Source: Verrucomicrobiales bacterium
GTDB lineage: Bacteria > Verrucomicrobiota > Verrucomicrobiia > Limisphaerales > UBA1100
Length of the DNA stretch: 7,934 bases
Assembly: GCA_011523245.1 (NCBI GenBank)
Contig: WTHG01000380.1
Location: 1-7,934, forward strand
Reading direction: 5' to 3'
A program made the translations under genes and the position numbers. The notes beneath the pieces were generated by a model, which saw only the letters and a list, made by a program, of their open reading frames with translations, did no database searches and was not told the origin of the DNA. Shown one piece after another: positions 1 through 7,158 of this stretch. The stretch's first letter is position 1, and the number at the start of each line of letters is the position of its first letter.

Positions 1-1055
1 AACATCTGCGGCGCGTTGGGATTCAGGAGCAGCGTCTCACTGCTGTGCGTAAAGATATAGGCACGGCTTGAGATTGCGTTGCGGAAAGCGGCCCCTCCGC
101 GGCGGTCGACTCCATCGGTTGCCACCACCGCAAAATGCAATTGCACTGGCATCTCAAGAAACACTTCGAACTCATAGACCTGAGGCTTATCTTCCGGCGC
201 GGTGATATCCAGCTCGATCAAGCCTTCCACGGTTTCTTCGCTGGTACGTTTACCAATACTCAAGTGGGCAGGCTGACCGCCTGGCGGCCGAATGCCACTG
301 GCTTGCAGGCGCAATTTATAAAGTCCGCTGTGTTCCGGGCCTGTTCGGCCCAGCCAATTTGGCGATAGGGCGGGTTGAACTCGCCCGGGAAAATGGAGAT
401 AACGCAGCGGCCGATTGATGCCGAGCCGTTTCAGTGCCGCGTATTCTGTTTCTCCTCCACGATATCTCAACTCTGCCGCCGTCTTACGAACCTTGCGGGT
501 TTCGGCAGCTTGTTGAGGGAAGGCGCGGTCCAGCACAATCTCCGCCGCACGATAATAACGATTCACATGCGAAGGTGAGAGTGAGAGCTGCGAACCAATC
601 CGCTCGTAGCCGTGCCAAAGAGTATCTTCGTTTAACTCGCCCGGCTTGGCCGGATCATAGCGCACGCCGAGCAGGTCGTAGACGGTGTTTTGGTATTCCT
701 TGCGGCTGAGCCAATAATGCGCCACCGGTGGTCGCGCCGCCATGCGGGCCGCACGGCCCGTTCGAATACGTTCGTCCAGCTCGGTGATCACCTTGCCGAT
801 CTCATCAGCTGTCGGCTGTGGTTCGTCCTCTGGCGGCATTTCGCCGGCATTAATTTTCTCCACGACCTCGGCCCAGATCTGACCGTCCACACCGGACTTA
901 AAGTCACGCGACAATTGATCCAATCGCAAATTGCCCTTGGACTTCTTGGGGCCATGACAGGCGATGCAATGTTTTTGTAAAAAACCCTCGAATGGCTCAG
1001 CTGCGTAGCTAAAGCCTGCGAGGGTGGCAAACAGGAGCGTGGTTGTTCTCAACAT
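1..1055 (-). CDS. Planctomycete-type c-type cytochrome (PSCyt1/DUF1587, DUF1592 family), partial, C-terminus beyond left edge
   Basis: Reverse-strand reading from an ATG at 1055 gives 351 open codons and then leaves the window, so only the N-terminal part is present. Residues 1-19 look like a Sec signal peptide (hydrophobic LLFATLAGF, then SYAA), with cleavage near residue 19. A haem c site CIACH lies at 30-34, followed by the PSCyt1 signature GNLRLDQL (41-48) and GEMPP (71-75), whose Met is a candidate sixth haem ligand. A DUF1587-like segment (LSRKEYQNTVYDLLGV, 116-131) follows. Residues of about 185-345 look beta-rich and have no motif I recognise. In this family DUF1595, DUF1592, DUF1588 and DUF1585 domains normally follow, and these would lie outside the window. 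The start sits 2 nt after the DUF1552 stop (TAG-CC-ATG), which suggests translational coupling. It is a diverged paralogue of the cytochrome at 2406-4832. Role: probable exported electron carrier, substrate unknown. Confidence 0.88.
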   Translation of the reverse strand, partial: MLRTTTLLFATLAGFSYAAEPFEGFLQKHCIACHGPKKSKGNLRLDQLSRDFKSGVDGQIWAEVVEKINAGEMPPEDEPQPTADEIGKVITELDERIRTGRAARMAARPPVAHYWLSRKEYQNTVYDLLGVRYDPAKPGELNEDTLWHGYERIGSQLSLSPSHVNRYYRAAEIVLDRAFPQQAAETRKVRKTAAELRYRGGETEYAALKRLGINRPLRYLHFPGRVQPALSPNWLGRTGPEHSGLYKLRLQASGIRPPGGQPAHLSIGKRTSEETVEGLIELDITAPEDKPQVYEFEVFLEMPVQLHFAVVATDGVDRRGGAAFRNAISSRAYIFTHSSETLLLNPNAPQM

Positions 1056-1057
1056 GG

Positions 1058-2383
1058 CTAACTCAGTCCGGCGAGCGGGCCGGTGCTATCGACGAATTGT
1101 TCGGTTTCCACGCCCAACCCCTGCAGCATGGAGACGAAGAGATTGGACATCGGTGTCTTTTCATCAAACCGCAGATACTGTCGGTGGCGGATGCCGAGTT
1201 GGCGGCCGCCGGCTAGCAGGAGCGGATAGTTGCGGTTTTGGTGGGTGCGGCTGTTGCTGCTACCGTACATCACGAGCGTGCGGTCAAGCATGGTGCCGTC
1301 GCCTTCGGGCGTGTCCTTGAGTCGATTGATAAAGCGCGCGAGATTCGCGGTGAGGAATTGATCGAACCGGCCAATCTTCTCCGCCCCCCCCTTTTTGCCA
1401 GCGCCATGAGCGAGCCCGTGCCAGTCGGCCTTCAGTCCGAGCACTCCCGGAAACTTGCGGGCGCGCGAGGGGCCGTAGCTGCCGATTTGGTAGGTGCTAA
1501 TGCGGGTGAGATCGGTTTGGAACGCGAGAAATTGTAGGTCGTAAATGGCGCGGAGATATTCCTTGGGAGCATCAATGGTGGCGTCCAGCGCGAGTGCATC
1601 GCGGTCGACCTTGGGCAAAGGCACATCCAGCCAGCTACGTGAGCGCTCGACGCGTTGCTCCACTTCGCGCACGGAAGTTTCAAACTCATCCAGCTTACGT
1701 TGATCGGCCACGCCCAGGTGGCGGTGGAGTGATTTGGATTGGTCCCGCACCAAGTCGAGGATGCTGCCGCTATTTTGCAGTGATTCCCGATCCCGTCGGC
1801 TGGCACCGTCCTGACCAAAAAGGCGCTCGAAAATCTGCTTGGGATCGGACAATGCCGGGATCGGCTGGCCCTTGTCTGTGTAAGACAAGGTGGTCGTGCG
1901 CGTGCGCGGTCCCACTCCACCGTCGGTGGACAGTGTGAGAGACGCATGCCGGGTGTGTCGGCCAATTTCGCGGGCGGCGTATTGATCCAGCGACACGGTG
2001 TTCTGATAGGTCACCGGCGCCAGATTGTTGCCGGTCAAAAACGTATCGCCCGTGTCATGCCCGTTCATGGCCCGGCAACGCGGATGCGAGAGGCCCTGGA
2101 ACACGGTCACATCCTGCATCACTGGTTCCAGTGGCTGCAGCACACTAGAGAGCCGATAATCCTTCGGGCCCGTGCCGGTGGGGAACCAGCCCCATTCGCG
2201 GTCCGCCGCATTGTCCTTGGGCATGGCGATGCCGAAAGGGAACATCACCGCGCATAGCCGGCGCGGCAGGGCTCGGGAGGGCGTGGGGGTGCCCATGGCT
2301 TCGAGCCAGGGTAGGGCGAGGGAAACTCCAGCGGCCTTGAGGGCCGTACGGCGGTTAAGATGCCAGGATTTCTTCATACTCAT
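1058..2383 (-). CDS. DUF1552 family Tat-exported protein
   Basis: This is a complete 441-residue protein, a typical length for DUF1552 (PF07586). The N-terminus carries a twin-arginine signal: NRRTALKAAG at 10-19, then a hydrophobic stretch to about residue 28, so a folded protein is probably exported. Family features include an opening strand (RRLCAVMFPFGIAMP, 41-55), the FQGLSHP segment (95-101), DTGDTFLTG (110-118), WHGLAH (321-326), and the C-terminal MYGSSNSRTH and LLLAGG segments (372-393). Function is not established. In planctomycetes and verrucomicrobia these genes usually sit next to DUF1592-type cytochromes, as here on both sides. The upstream cytochrome ends 22 nt before this start and the next begins 2 nt after its stop. 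A second ATG two codons inside (2375-2377) is an alternative start; a weak GGA lies just before the first. There is no CxxCH, so no covalently bound haem is expected. Confidence 0.93.
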   Translation of the reverse strand: MSMKKSWHLNRRTALKAAGVSLALPWLEAMGTPTPSRALPRRLCAVMFPFGIAMPKDNAADREWGWFPTGTGPKDYRLSSVLQPLEPVMQDVTVFQGLSHPRCRAMNGHDTGDTFLTGNNLAPVTYQNTVSLDQYAAREIGRHTRHASLTLSTDGGVGPRTRTTTLSYTDKGQPIPALSDPKQIFERLFGQDGASRRDRESLQNSGSILDLVRDQSKSLHRHLGVADQRKLDEFETSVREVEQRVERSRSWLDVPLPKVDRDALALDATIDAPKEYLRAIYDLQFLAFQTDLTRISTYQIGSYGPSRARKFPGVLGLKADWHGLAHGAGKKGGAEKIGRFDQFLTANLARFINRLKDTPEGDGTMLDRTLVMYGSSNSRTHQNRNYPLLLAGGRQLGIRHRQYLRFDEKTPMSNLFVSMLQGLGVETEQFVDSTGPLAGLS

Positions 2384-2405
2384 TTGTCCATCAACACTCT
2401 GTACA

Positions 2406-4832
2406 CTATTTGGTCTGAAAGGCGTCGCTTTGGACGAACGCCGTGATCAGGGCGTTCAGCCTAAAATCACTTTCTATAAATTGCTTGGTTAAGGTCTCCA
2501 CCGCGTCGCGGTCGCCCCAGTCGGGCGTGCGGCCGAGACCATAGGCCATCACTCGCTTGACCAATGCATGAGCAAACCGGTCGCGCCGCTCAGTTGTAAG
2601 ATATTTCTGCAATTCCTGCACGCCATCAATTACGCGCCCGTTGGGCAAAGTGCTGGAGGCATCCACGGGCACAGCGGGGCGCTTGCCGTGCTTTGGCACC
2701 TCCGTGCGCCAGAGGCCCACGGCGTCAAAATTCTCCAACGGCACCCCCCACGGATCAATGCCGCGATGGCAGTTTGCGCACGATTCCTTTTTCCGGTGAG
2801 CGGCCAGTTGTTGCTTGAGCGTGAGCTTGGCCAGATCCGGGTTTTCAGGGTTCAGCTCGGGCACATCCGGCGGTGGCGACGCGGGGGGATCATCCAGCAG
2901 ACGGTCCAGAATCCACACCGCGCGCTTGATTGGATGCGAATCCTCCCCATTTGCATTGGCGAGCAAAAAGGCGCCGTGCCCCAGCAGTCCGCCCGGACGT
3001 TCTCTGGACAGCAAAGCCACTCGTTCAAAGGCGGAGGATCGTGGGCCTTCCAGGCCGTAGTGCGCGGCCAACGCGCGGTTGGCGATTGTCCAGTCTGAGC
3101 GCAATAGCTCAAGCGCGCTACGGTTTTCGCGCAGGATGGCGGCGAAGTAGAGCTGGGTTTCGCGGCGCATGGCGTCCTTAAGGCGGTTGTCGAAGCTTGG
3201 AAAAAACTCCGGGTTCACCGCCACACGGTTGAGGGCATCAAGATCGAGCCATTGATCCACAAACCGGTCGGTGAATTCAGTCGCCCGCGGATCGGCCAGC
3301 AACCGCGCCACCTCGCGACGGAGCACGGCGGGTTCATGTAGTGTACCGGCATCAGCAAGCTTGGCTAAGGTTGAGTCAGGACTGGTGCTCCAAAGAAAGT
3401 ACGACAGGCGAGTGGCCAGCTCATGATCAGTGAGACGTGGCGAGGAGGTTGTGGGTTGCTCCGAACGAGTTTCCACTCGATACAGAAAATAGGGCGATAC
3501 CAGCACGGAGGCATAGGTTTCGCGCAAGGCGGCTTCGAAAGAATTTACGCGCGGGCGGACTTGCCCGAACAACTTGACGGTCTGTTCCACTTCGGCACTT
3601 GTGGCTGGTCGCCGATAAGCGGCGCGCATGAAGGCTGGCAGTAGTTCGCGCACGCGTTGCAATTCATCCGTCGCATTGGTCTCGGGCAGGAGCCGTTGGT
3701 GACTGGGCGGCGGCCAGCTGGTGTACGTCGGCGAGCGGAACTCGACCTTCTCGATCAGGATATCCAGCCGTTTACCGAACGGTACGGGCTCCACCTTGGG
3801 CGCTGGCTTGTTCTTGGGTGGTTTGGGGGGCGGCTGCGGATAGGTGCGGTCAGCGTAGCGCAGTTCATTGCCATCGGCATCAAGGAAATCCATCATCACA
3901 ATCAAGCCTTTGAACCCGGAATTGCCGAAGGCGATGGGGCCGGGTTGGGGGAAATCCTCCATGCGCCCGCGGAAAGAGTACGTGCGCGAGGCGGGGGTCA
4001 CGTCGGTTTCGCCAATGGTCCCGCGCGGCACATGAATAATGCCGGGCACGTGCCCCATGGTAAGCCGCAGTCGCGGCAAGCCACCGCCCTCTGGTATGGC
4101 TGCCCGCGCGGTGATCTTCAGTTCAAACTCGCCGTGGCGCGGGAATTGTTTGAGATCCAGAATAAACTCGGGCCGCACGGGTTCATGGCCGGCCACACGC
4201 CGGTTGGGCAGCCGGCCGGTGGCTGTTTCTGTCTGGGTATAGGCAAATTCCTTAGGGCGTTCGCCGGTGACAATCGCCTCGGCCAGTGCCCGACGGGCTG
4301 CTTTCAGGTACACCTCGATTTGTGTGGGCGACATCTCGAGCGTGGCGCCGTTGTTTAGGAACCCTTCGGCTGAGGGCGGCTCGGGCGGCAGATCACGGGC
4401 AAGATCTAGGTTCACCCCGAGCAGATCGCGCATGGTGTTGGCGTACTCGTAACGCGTGAGCCGGCGAGTCTGCACTCGGCCTTCCTGAAACCGCCGGGCC
4501 GCGGCGGCATCGCGCAAGGCGCCTTGGATCCAGTCGGTTAACGCTGCGCGTTGTTGGGCGTTGGGTTGAGGCGCCTTGGATGGCGGCATTTCGCCGAGGT
4601 TCAACTGATCCAACACATCATGCCATTCCTCGGCTGTATCGCCCTTCACCAAATCCGGATTCAGCTGGTCCAGCCGCAAATGACCTTTGGTTTTTTCCGG
4701 GCCATGGCAATCAAAGCAAAGCGCCTTAAGGATTGGCTGAATTTCCTTTTTGAAATTGGGTGCATCGGCAGCCAGCTGATGGGTGCCGGTTGAGACACCG
4801 ATGGCCAGGAGAATGGAAACGAACCTCGGCAT
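2406..4832 (-). CDS. Di-haem planctomycete-type cytochrome: PSCyt1-DUF1587-DUF1595-DUF1592-DUF1588-DUF1585
   Basis: This 808-residue exported protein has the full family architecture. A Sec signal peptide covers about 1-22 (FVSILLAIGV core). PSCyt1 follows with haem site CFDCH (39-43), HLRLDQL (51-57) and GEMPP (80-84). DUF1587 contains LTRYEYANTMRDLLGV (125-140). A beta-rich segment (about 195-330) may bind a ligand, but I cannot name its family. After a Pro/Lys-rich linker (331-349) come DUF1595 (about 390-455, YRRPAT, VLVSPYFLYR), DUF1592 (about 468-595, LSYFLWSTSPD, DRFVDQWLDL), DUF1588 (about 610-710, with a second haem site CANCH at 685-689 and HRGIDPWGVPLENFDAVG) and DUF1585 (about 735-806, VIDGVQEL, DAFQTK). 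Both cysteine pairs are intact, so two c-type haems are expected. It starts 6 nt after the DUF1501 stop with no clear ribosome binding site, so coupling to DUF1501 translation is likely. Probable periplasmic or surface electron transfer; the partner is unknown. Confidence 0.95.
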   Translation of the reverse strand: MPRFVSILLAIGVSTGTHQLAADAPNFKKEIQPILKALCFDCHGPEKTKGHLRLDQLNPDLVKGDTAEEWHDVLDQLNLGEMPPSKAPQPNAQQRAALTDWIQGALRDAAAARRFQEGRVQTRRLTRYEYANTMRDLLGVNLDLARDLPPEPPSAEGFLNNGATLEMSPTQIEVYLKAARRALAEAIVTGERPKEFAYTQTETATGRLPNRRVAGHEPVRPEFILDLKQFPRHGEFELKITARAAIPEGGGLPRLRLTMGHVPGIIHVPRGTIGETDVTPASRTYSFRGRMEDFPQPGPIAFGNSGFKGLIVMMDFLDADGNELRYADRTYPQPPPKPPKNKPAPKVEPVPFGKRLDILIEKVEFRSPTYTSWPPPSHQRLLPETNATDELQRVRELLPAFMRAAYRRPATSAEVEQTVKLFGQVRPRVNSFEAALRETYASVLVSPYFLYRVETRSEQPTTSSPRLTDHELATRLSYFLWSTSPDSTLAKLADAGTLHEPAVLRREVARLLADPRATEFTDRFVDQWLDLDALNRVAVNPEFFPSFDNRLKDAMRRETQLYFAAILRENRSALELLRSDWTIANRALAAHYGLEGPRSSAFERVALLSRERPGGLLGHGAFLLANANGEDSHPIKRAVWILDRLLDDPPASPPPDVPELNPENPDLAKLTLKQQLAAHRKKESCANCHRGIDPWGVPLENFDAVGLWRTEVPKHGKRPAVPVDASSTLPNGRVIDGVQELQKYLTTERRDRFAHALVKRVMAYGLGRTPDWGDRDAVETLTKQFIESDFRLNALITAFVQSDAFQTK

Positions 4833-4838
4833 CGAGCG

Positions 4839-6254
4839 TTACGCGCCCAAGCCGCCGATCGGATCGTGGTCGAGGAGCTGGGTGATTTCCTGCGGGATGC
4901 CTGAGAGCAGGCGAAGTTCGCCCGGATCAATCATGGTGCGTAGGATGGTGCTAATCAAATGGCCGGGGTTGTATGGAGTGCTGTTGGGTTCGCCTCCTTG
5001 TTTATCCGATTGGCCGATCACTTTACCGCCGCCGAGCCCGCCACCATAAAGCATCAAGGGGGCTAGTCGGCTCCAGTGATCGCGACCGCCATTTTTATTA
5101 ATCCGCGGTGTACGCCCCATCTCACCGCAGCACACGAGTAAAATCTTTTCCGACAAACCGCGCTGTTCGCAGTCGCGGATGAACGCCGCCACCGCATGAT
5201 CGAAGCTCTGGCCAACCGCTTGCATGCCGTCAGTCATGTTCAGGTTATTGCGGTCCGCATGCATATCCCACACGCCGGCGTAGCTTGCGTGGATGGTCAC
5301 GTATCCGCAACCGGCTTCACACAGGCGGCGGGCCTGCAGCAGGAGTTTGCCGATGGTGTTCGCTTGCGCGTTGTACATCCCTGCTTTGCCGCGGTTTACC
5401 TTGTTCCATTTGGTGCCGCCATCATAACGCGAGGTGTCATACATCTCGAGAGTGCGCGCGTCTTCCTGTGAAAGATCGAGGGCCTTGGAAACTCCGCCGC
5501 CGAGTAACACCTCGTAGGCCTGTTGCTGGGTGTCGTCCGCTGCGGCAATGCTGCCGGAGGCGTCGGCCTTGCGATTGAGTTTATCCAACTCGGCCAGGAG
5601 CGATTTGCGGTCATTCAGGAATCGGTCGCGCGGCAAGTTGAGCTTCATGTCCTCCTGCAACTTGCCGCCCTTGCCGGGCACGAATGGCGCAAAGCCCGCA
5701 CCGTAGTTACCGGTTTCAGACAAATTCCCTCTGGCAGAAGGTCCCGGGACATCTTTGTTAACTGAAGCGGGGAAGAGCACGGCTGTCGTCGGCATGCCGC
5801 TGTCCAAACGGGTGGCCCCGGCGATACGCGCAAAGTGTGTGCTGATGGCTGCTTCTTTGGAAAAGGAACTGACGATCGGTTGGATATTGTGGCCGGCGTT
5901 CCGGGTGGCAAACGATCGGACCACATTAAATTTATGTGCCAACTTGGCTAGCTGACTCATCGAAGCGCCAAACTGCACTCCGGGGATGGAAGTGGAAACC
6001 ACATCCCCCACCGTGCGAATGCCCGAAGGCGCGTAGGGTTTGGGATCAAACGTTTCGAACTGGCTCGGGCCACCCTGTTGGAAAAGAAAAATAACCGATT
6101 TACCTGTGAGCGGATTGGGTTGGCCACTGGCCAGAGCCTTGGTGCTGAGCAGTTGGGATAAGGACAAACCTCCAAGGCCCAAACCTCCGATCTCCAATAG
6201 ACGACGGCGGCTCATTGAGCCTCCGGATTCGTTTCCATCAAAGACAGTCAGCAT
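4839..6254 (-). CDS. DUF1501 family Tat-exported protein (alkaline phosphatase/sulfatase-like fold)
   Basis: This is a complete 471-residue DUF1501 protein (PF07394, alkaline-phosphatase-like superfamily). The start at 6254 fits the usual family opening (MLTVF..., then a twin-arginine signal SRRRLLEIGG at 15-24 and a hydrophobic run to about 36) and has an AAAGGG ribosome binding site 5 nt upstream; the inner Met14 is less likely. Conserved segments are FLFQQGGPSQFETFDPKP (56-73), RNAGHN (118-123), WDMHAD (329-334), GEMGRTPRIN (377-386), GGRDHW (389-394) and LYGGGLGGGKVIGQSD (402-417). The Asp/His positions in the last four may bind metal, by analogy with the superfamily. I see no C/S-x-P-x-R sulfatase nucleophile motif, so classical formylglycine sulfatase chemistry is unlikely. 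Real activity is unknown. It heads the four-gene cassette, with 6 nt to the cytochrome that follows. Confidence 0.94.
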   Translation of the reverse strand: MLTVFDGNESGGSMSRRRLLEIGGLGLGGLSLSQLLSTKALASGQPNPLTGKSVIFLFQQGGPSQFETFDPKPYAPSGIRTVGDVVSTSIPGVQFGASMSQLAKLAHKFNVVRSFATRNAGHNIQPIVSSFSKEAAISTHFARIAGATRLDSGMPTTAVLFPASVNKDVPGPSARGNLSETGNYGAGFAPFVPGKGGKLQEDMKLNLPRDRFLNDRKSLLAELDKLNRKADASGSIAAADDTQQQAYEVLLGGGVSKALDLSQEDARTLEMYDTSRYDGGTKWNKVNRGKAGMYNAQANTIGKLLLQARRLCEAGCGYVTIHASYAGVWDMHADRNNLNMTDGMQAVGQSFDHAVAAFIRDCEQRGLSEKILLVCCGEMGRTPRINKNGGRDHWSRLAPLMLYGGGLGGGKVIGQSDKQGGEPNSTPYNPGHLISTILRTMIDPGELRLLSGIPQEITQLLDHDPIGGLGA

Positions 6255-6320
6255 CGCTACCCTTTGAAGATAAAAGGGTACGGAAAATTCAGATTATTAC
6301 CAGCGATAAAAGGAGGGCGG
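6255..6320 (-). promoter_or_regulatory. AT-rich intergenic leader of the four-gene cassette, with dyad and ribosome binding site
   Basis: This 66-nt gap is the longest between complete genes here and is visibly richer in A/T than the coding sequence around it, so it is the likeliest promoter site for the DUF1501 cassette. On the minus strand it holds TATCTT, a possible -10 box matching TATAAT at four positions. An 8-bp perfect inverted repeat (6258-6265 with 6273-6280, 7-nt loop) follows the pattern TACCCTTT...AAAGGGTA. The second arm contains the AAAGGG ribosome binding site 5 nt before the ATG. I found no convincing -35 box, and no terminator for the esterase gene upstream, so read-through is possible. 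Promoter assignment is inference; the dyad is directly visible. Confidence 0.45.
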
Positions 6321-7121
6321 TTATTCGATGGTTTTACCGATTCTTCGAATGAACCGCAGCAGTAACGGATGCGCCGGCTCGGCCATTTGGCCGTGGTTAT
6401 AGCCATCCAGTTCCATCAGCTGCGTGTCAGCATGGCCGGCCACCTTCATCATGCGCCAGAGATAGGCGTTTTCCTCAAAACGCCCCAGCATTTCCAGCTC
6501 ACGATCGCCGGTGATTAACAGCAGCGGCGGGGCATCTTTGCGCACGTGAAACAATGGCGCCAATGCGTCGATAATCGGTTGTTTTCCATCGATCCCACGC
6601 TCGGCGCGCACGGTGAAATGAGTGATGGTATGGCCACTGTACGGAATGAGCCCGGCCAACGCATCGGCATCCACCTTGTGCGTCGCCAGCCAGCGTTTAT
6701 CCAGCCCCACCATGCTCGTGAGATATCCTCCTGCGGAATGGCCGCTCACATAAATCCGCTTCGGCGAGCCACCGTAGGTTTCAATGTTTTTGAAGGTCCA
6801 CGCCACCGCCGCCGCGGCGTCCTCAATATACGCGGGCGCCTTGACCTTGGGATGCAGCCGGTAATTCACCGCCACCACCGCGATTCCTTTTCCCTGTAAT
6901 GCCTTGGGCACGGACCGGTTGCCGCCCTTGAGGCCGCCTCCATGAAACCAGACCACCGTGGCAAATTCCTTTTTGCCTTTCGGATAATACACATCCAACC
7001 GGCACCGCTCGCGCATGTAGTCGGTGAGCTGTCCGGTGCGGTAGAGGAGATTTTTGGCCGTGGCATATTCCGCTGCCGAAGCTGCGCCGGCCAAGAGCAC
7101 GCTTAGCAAAAGGATCCGCAT
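6321..7121 (-). CDS. Secreted alpha/beta-hydrolase, esterase/carboxylesterase type
   Basis: This is a complete 266-residue protein. Residues 1-17 form a short Sec signal peptide (MRILLLSVLLAGAASAA), so it acts outside the cytoplasm. The oxyanion-hole motif HGGG is at 60-63, the nucleophile elbow GHSAGG at 127-132 puts the catalytic Ser at 129, and the likely Asp and His are D206 (ITGDRE) and H243 (YNHGQ). YRLHP at 88-92 fits the hormone-sensitive-lipase and feruloyl/acetyl-esterase-like families. The expected reaction is hydrolysis of a carboxylic ester, for example deacetylation of a plant or algal polysaccharide, but the substrate cannot be read from the sequence. The gene begins 37 nt after the truncated DUF1501 gene and ends 66 nt before the intact one. 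The 37-nt gap has no purine-rich ribosome binding site, only a possible leaderless promoter. Confidence 0.93.
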   Translation of the reverse strand: MRILLLSVLLAGAASAAEYATAKNLLYRTGQLTDYMRERCRLDVYYPKGKKEFATVVWFHGGGLKGGNRSVPKALQGKGIAVVAVNYRLHPKVKAPAYIEDAAAAVAWTFKNIETYGGSPKRIYVSGHSAGGYLTSMVGLDKRWLATHKVDADALAGLIPYSGHTITHFTVRAERGIDGKQPIIDALAPLFHVRKDAPPLLLITGDRELEMLGRFEENAYLWRMMKVAGHADTQLMELDGYNHGQMAEPAHPLLLRFIRRIGKTIE

Positions 7122-7127
7122 GGGCGC

Positions 7128-7156
7128 AGCGTAGCGGACGGGCGGGACGCACCCAA
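7128..7156 (-). promoter_or_regulatory. Candidate promoter of the esterase gene, giving a leaderless transcript
   Basis: On the minus strand, TTGGGT (7156-7151) and TACGCT (7133-7128) are separated by exactly 17 nt. TACGCT keeps the three most conserved -10 positions (TA...T), and the -35 box keeps TTG. Only six bases (GCGCCC) separate the -10 from the ATG, so transcription would begin at or beside the start codon, which fits the lack of any ribosome binding site. The match is weak on sequence alone and could be chance in a GC-rich region; the position is what makes it plausible. Confidence 0.3.
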
Positions 7157-7158
7157 GC

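Noticed and set aside
1432..1965. Minus-strand open frame of 177 codons in another frame of the DUF1552 gene
   Set aside because: It overlaps the real frame completely; the translation is low-complexity and has no family features.
3657..4358. Plus-strand open frame of 233 codons opposite the 808-aa cytochrome
   Set aside because: It lies wholly antisense to a gene with clear domains, has no recognisable motif, and is an expected by-product of GC-rich codon use.
4833..4838. Separate promoter for the 808-aa cytochrome
   Set aside because: Only 6 nt separate it from the DUF1501 stop, and I see no promoter-like boxes in the end of DUF1501; coupled translation explains the arrangement.
6311..6402. 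Plus-strand AGGAGG (6311-6316) followed 11 nt later by an ATG opening a 24-codon frame
   Set aside because: The frame is antisense to the end of the esterase gene, the spacing is long, and the peptide has no notable features; chance is the simpler explanation.
7122..7158. Possible terminator between the truncated DUF1501 and the esterase gene
   Set aside because: The gap is GC-rich but has no self-complementary arms and no T-tract.
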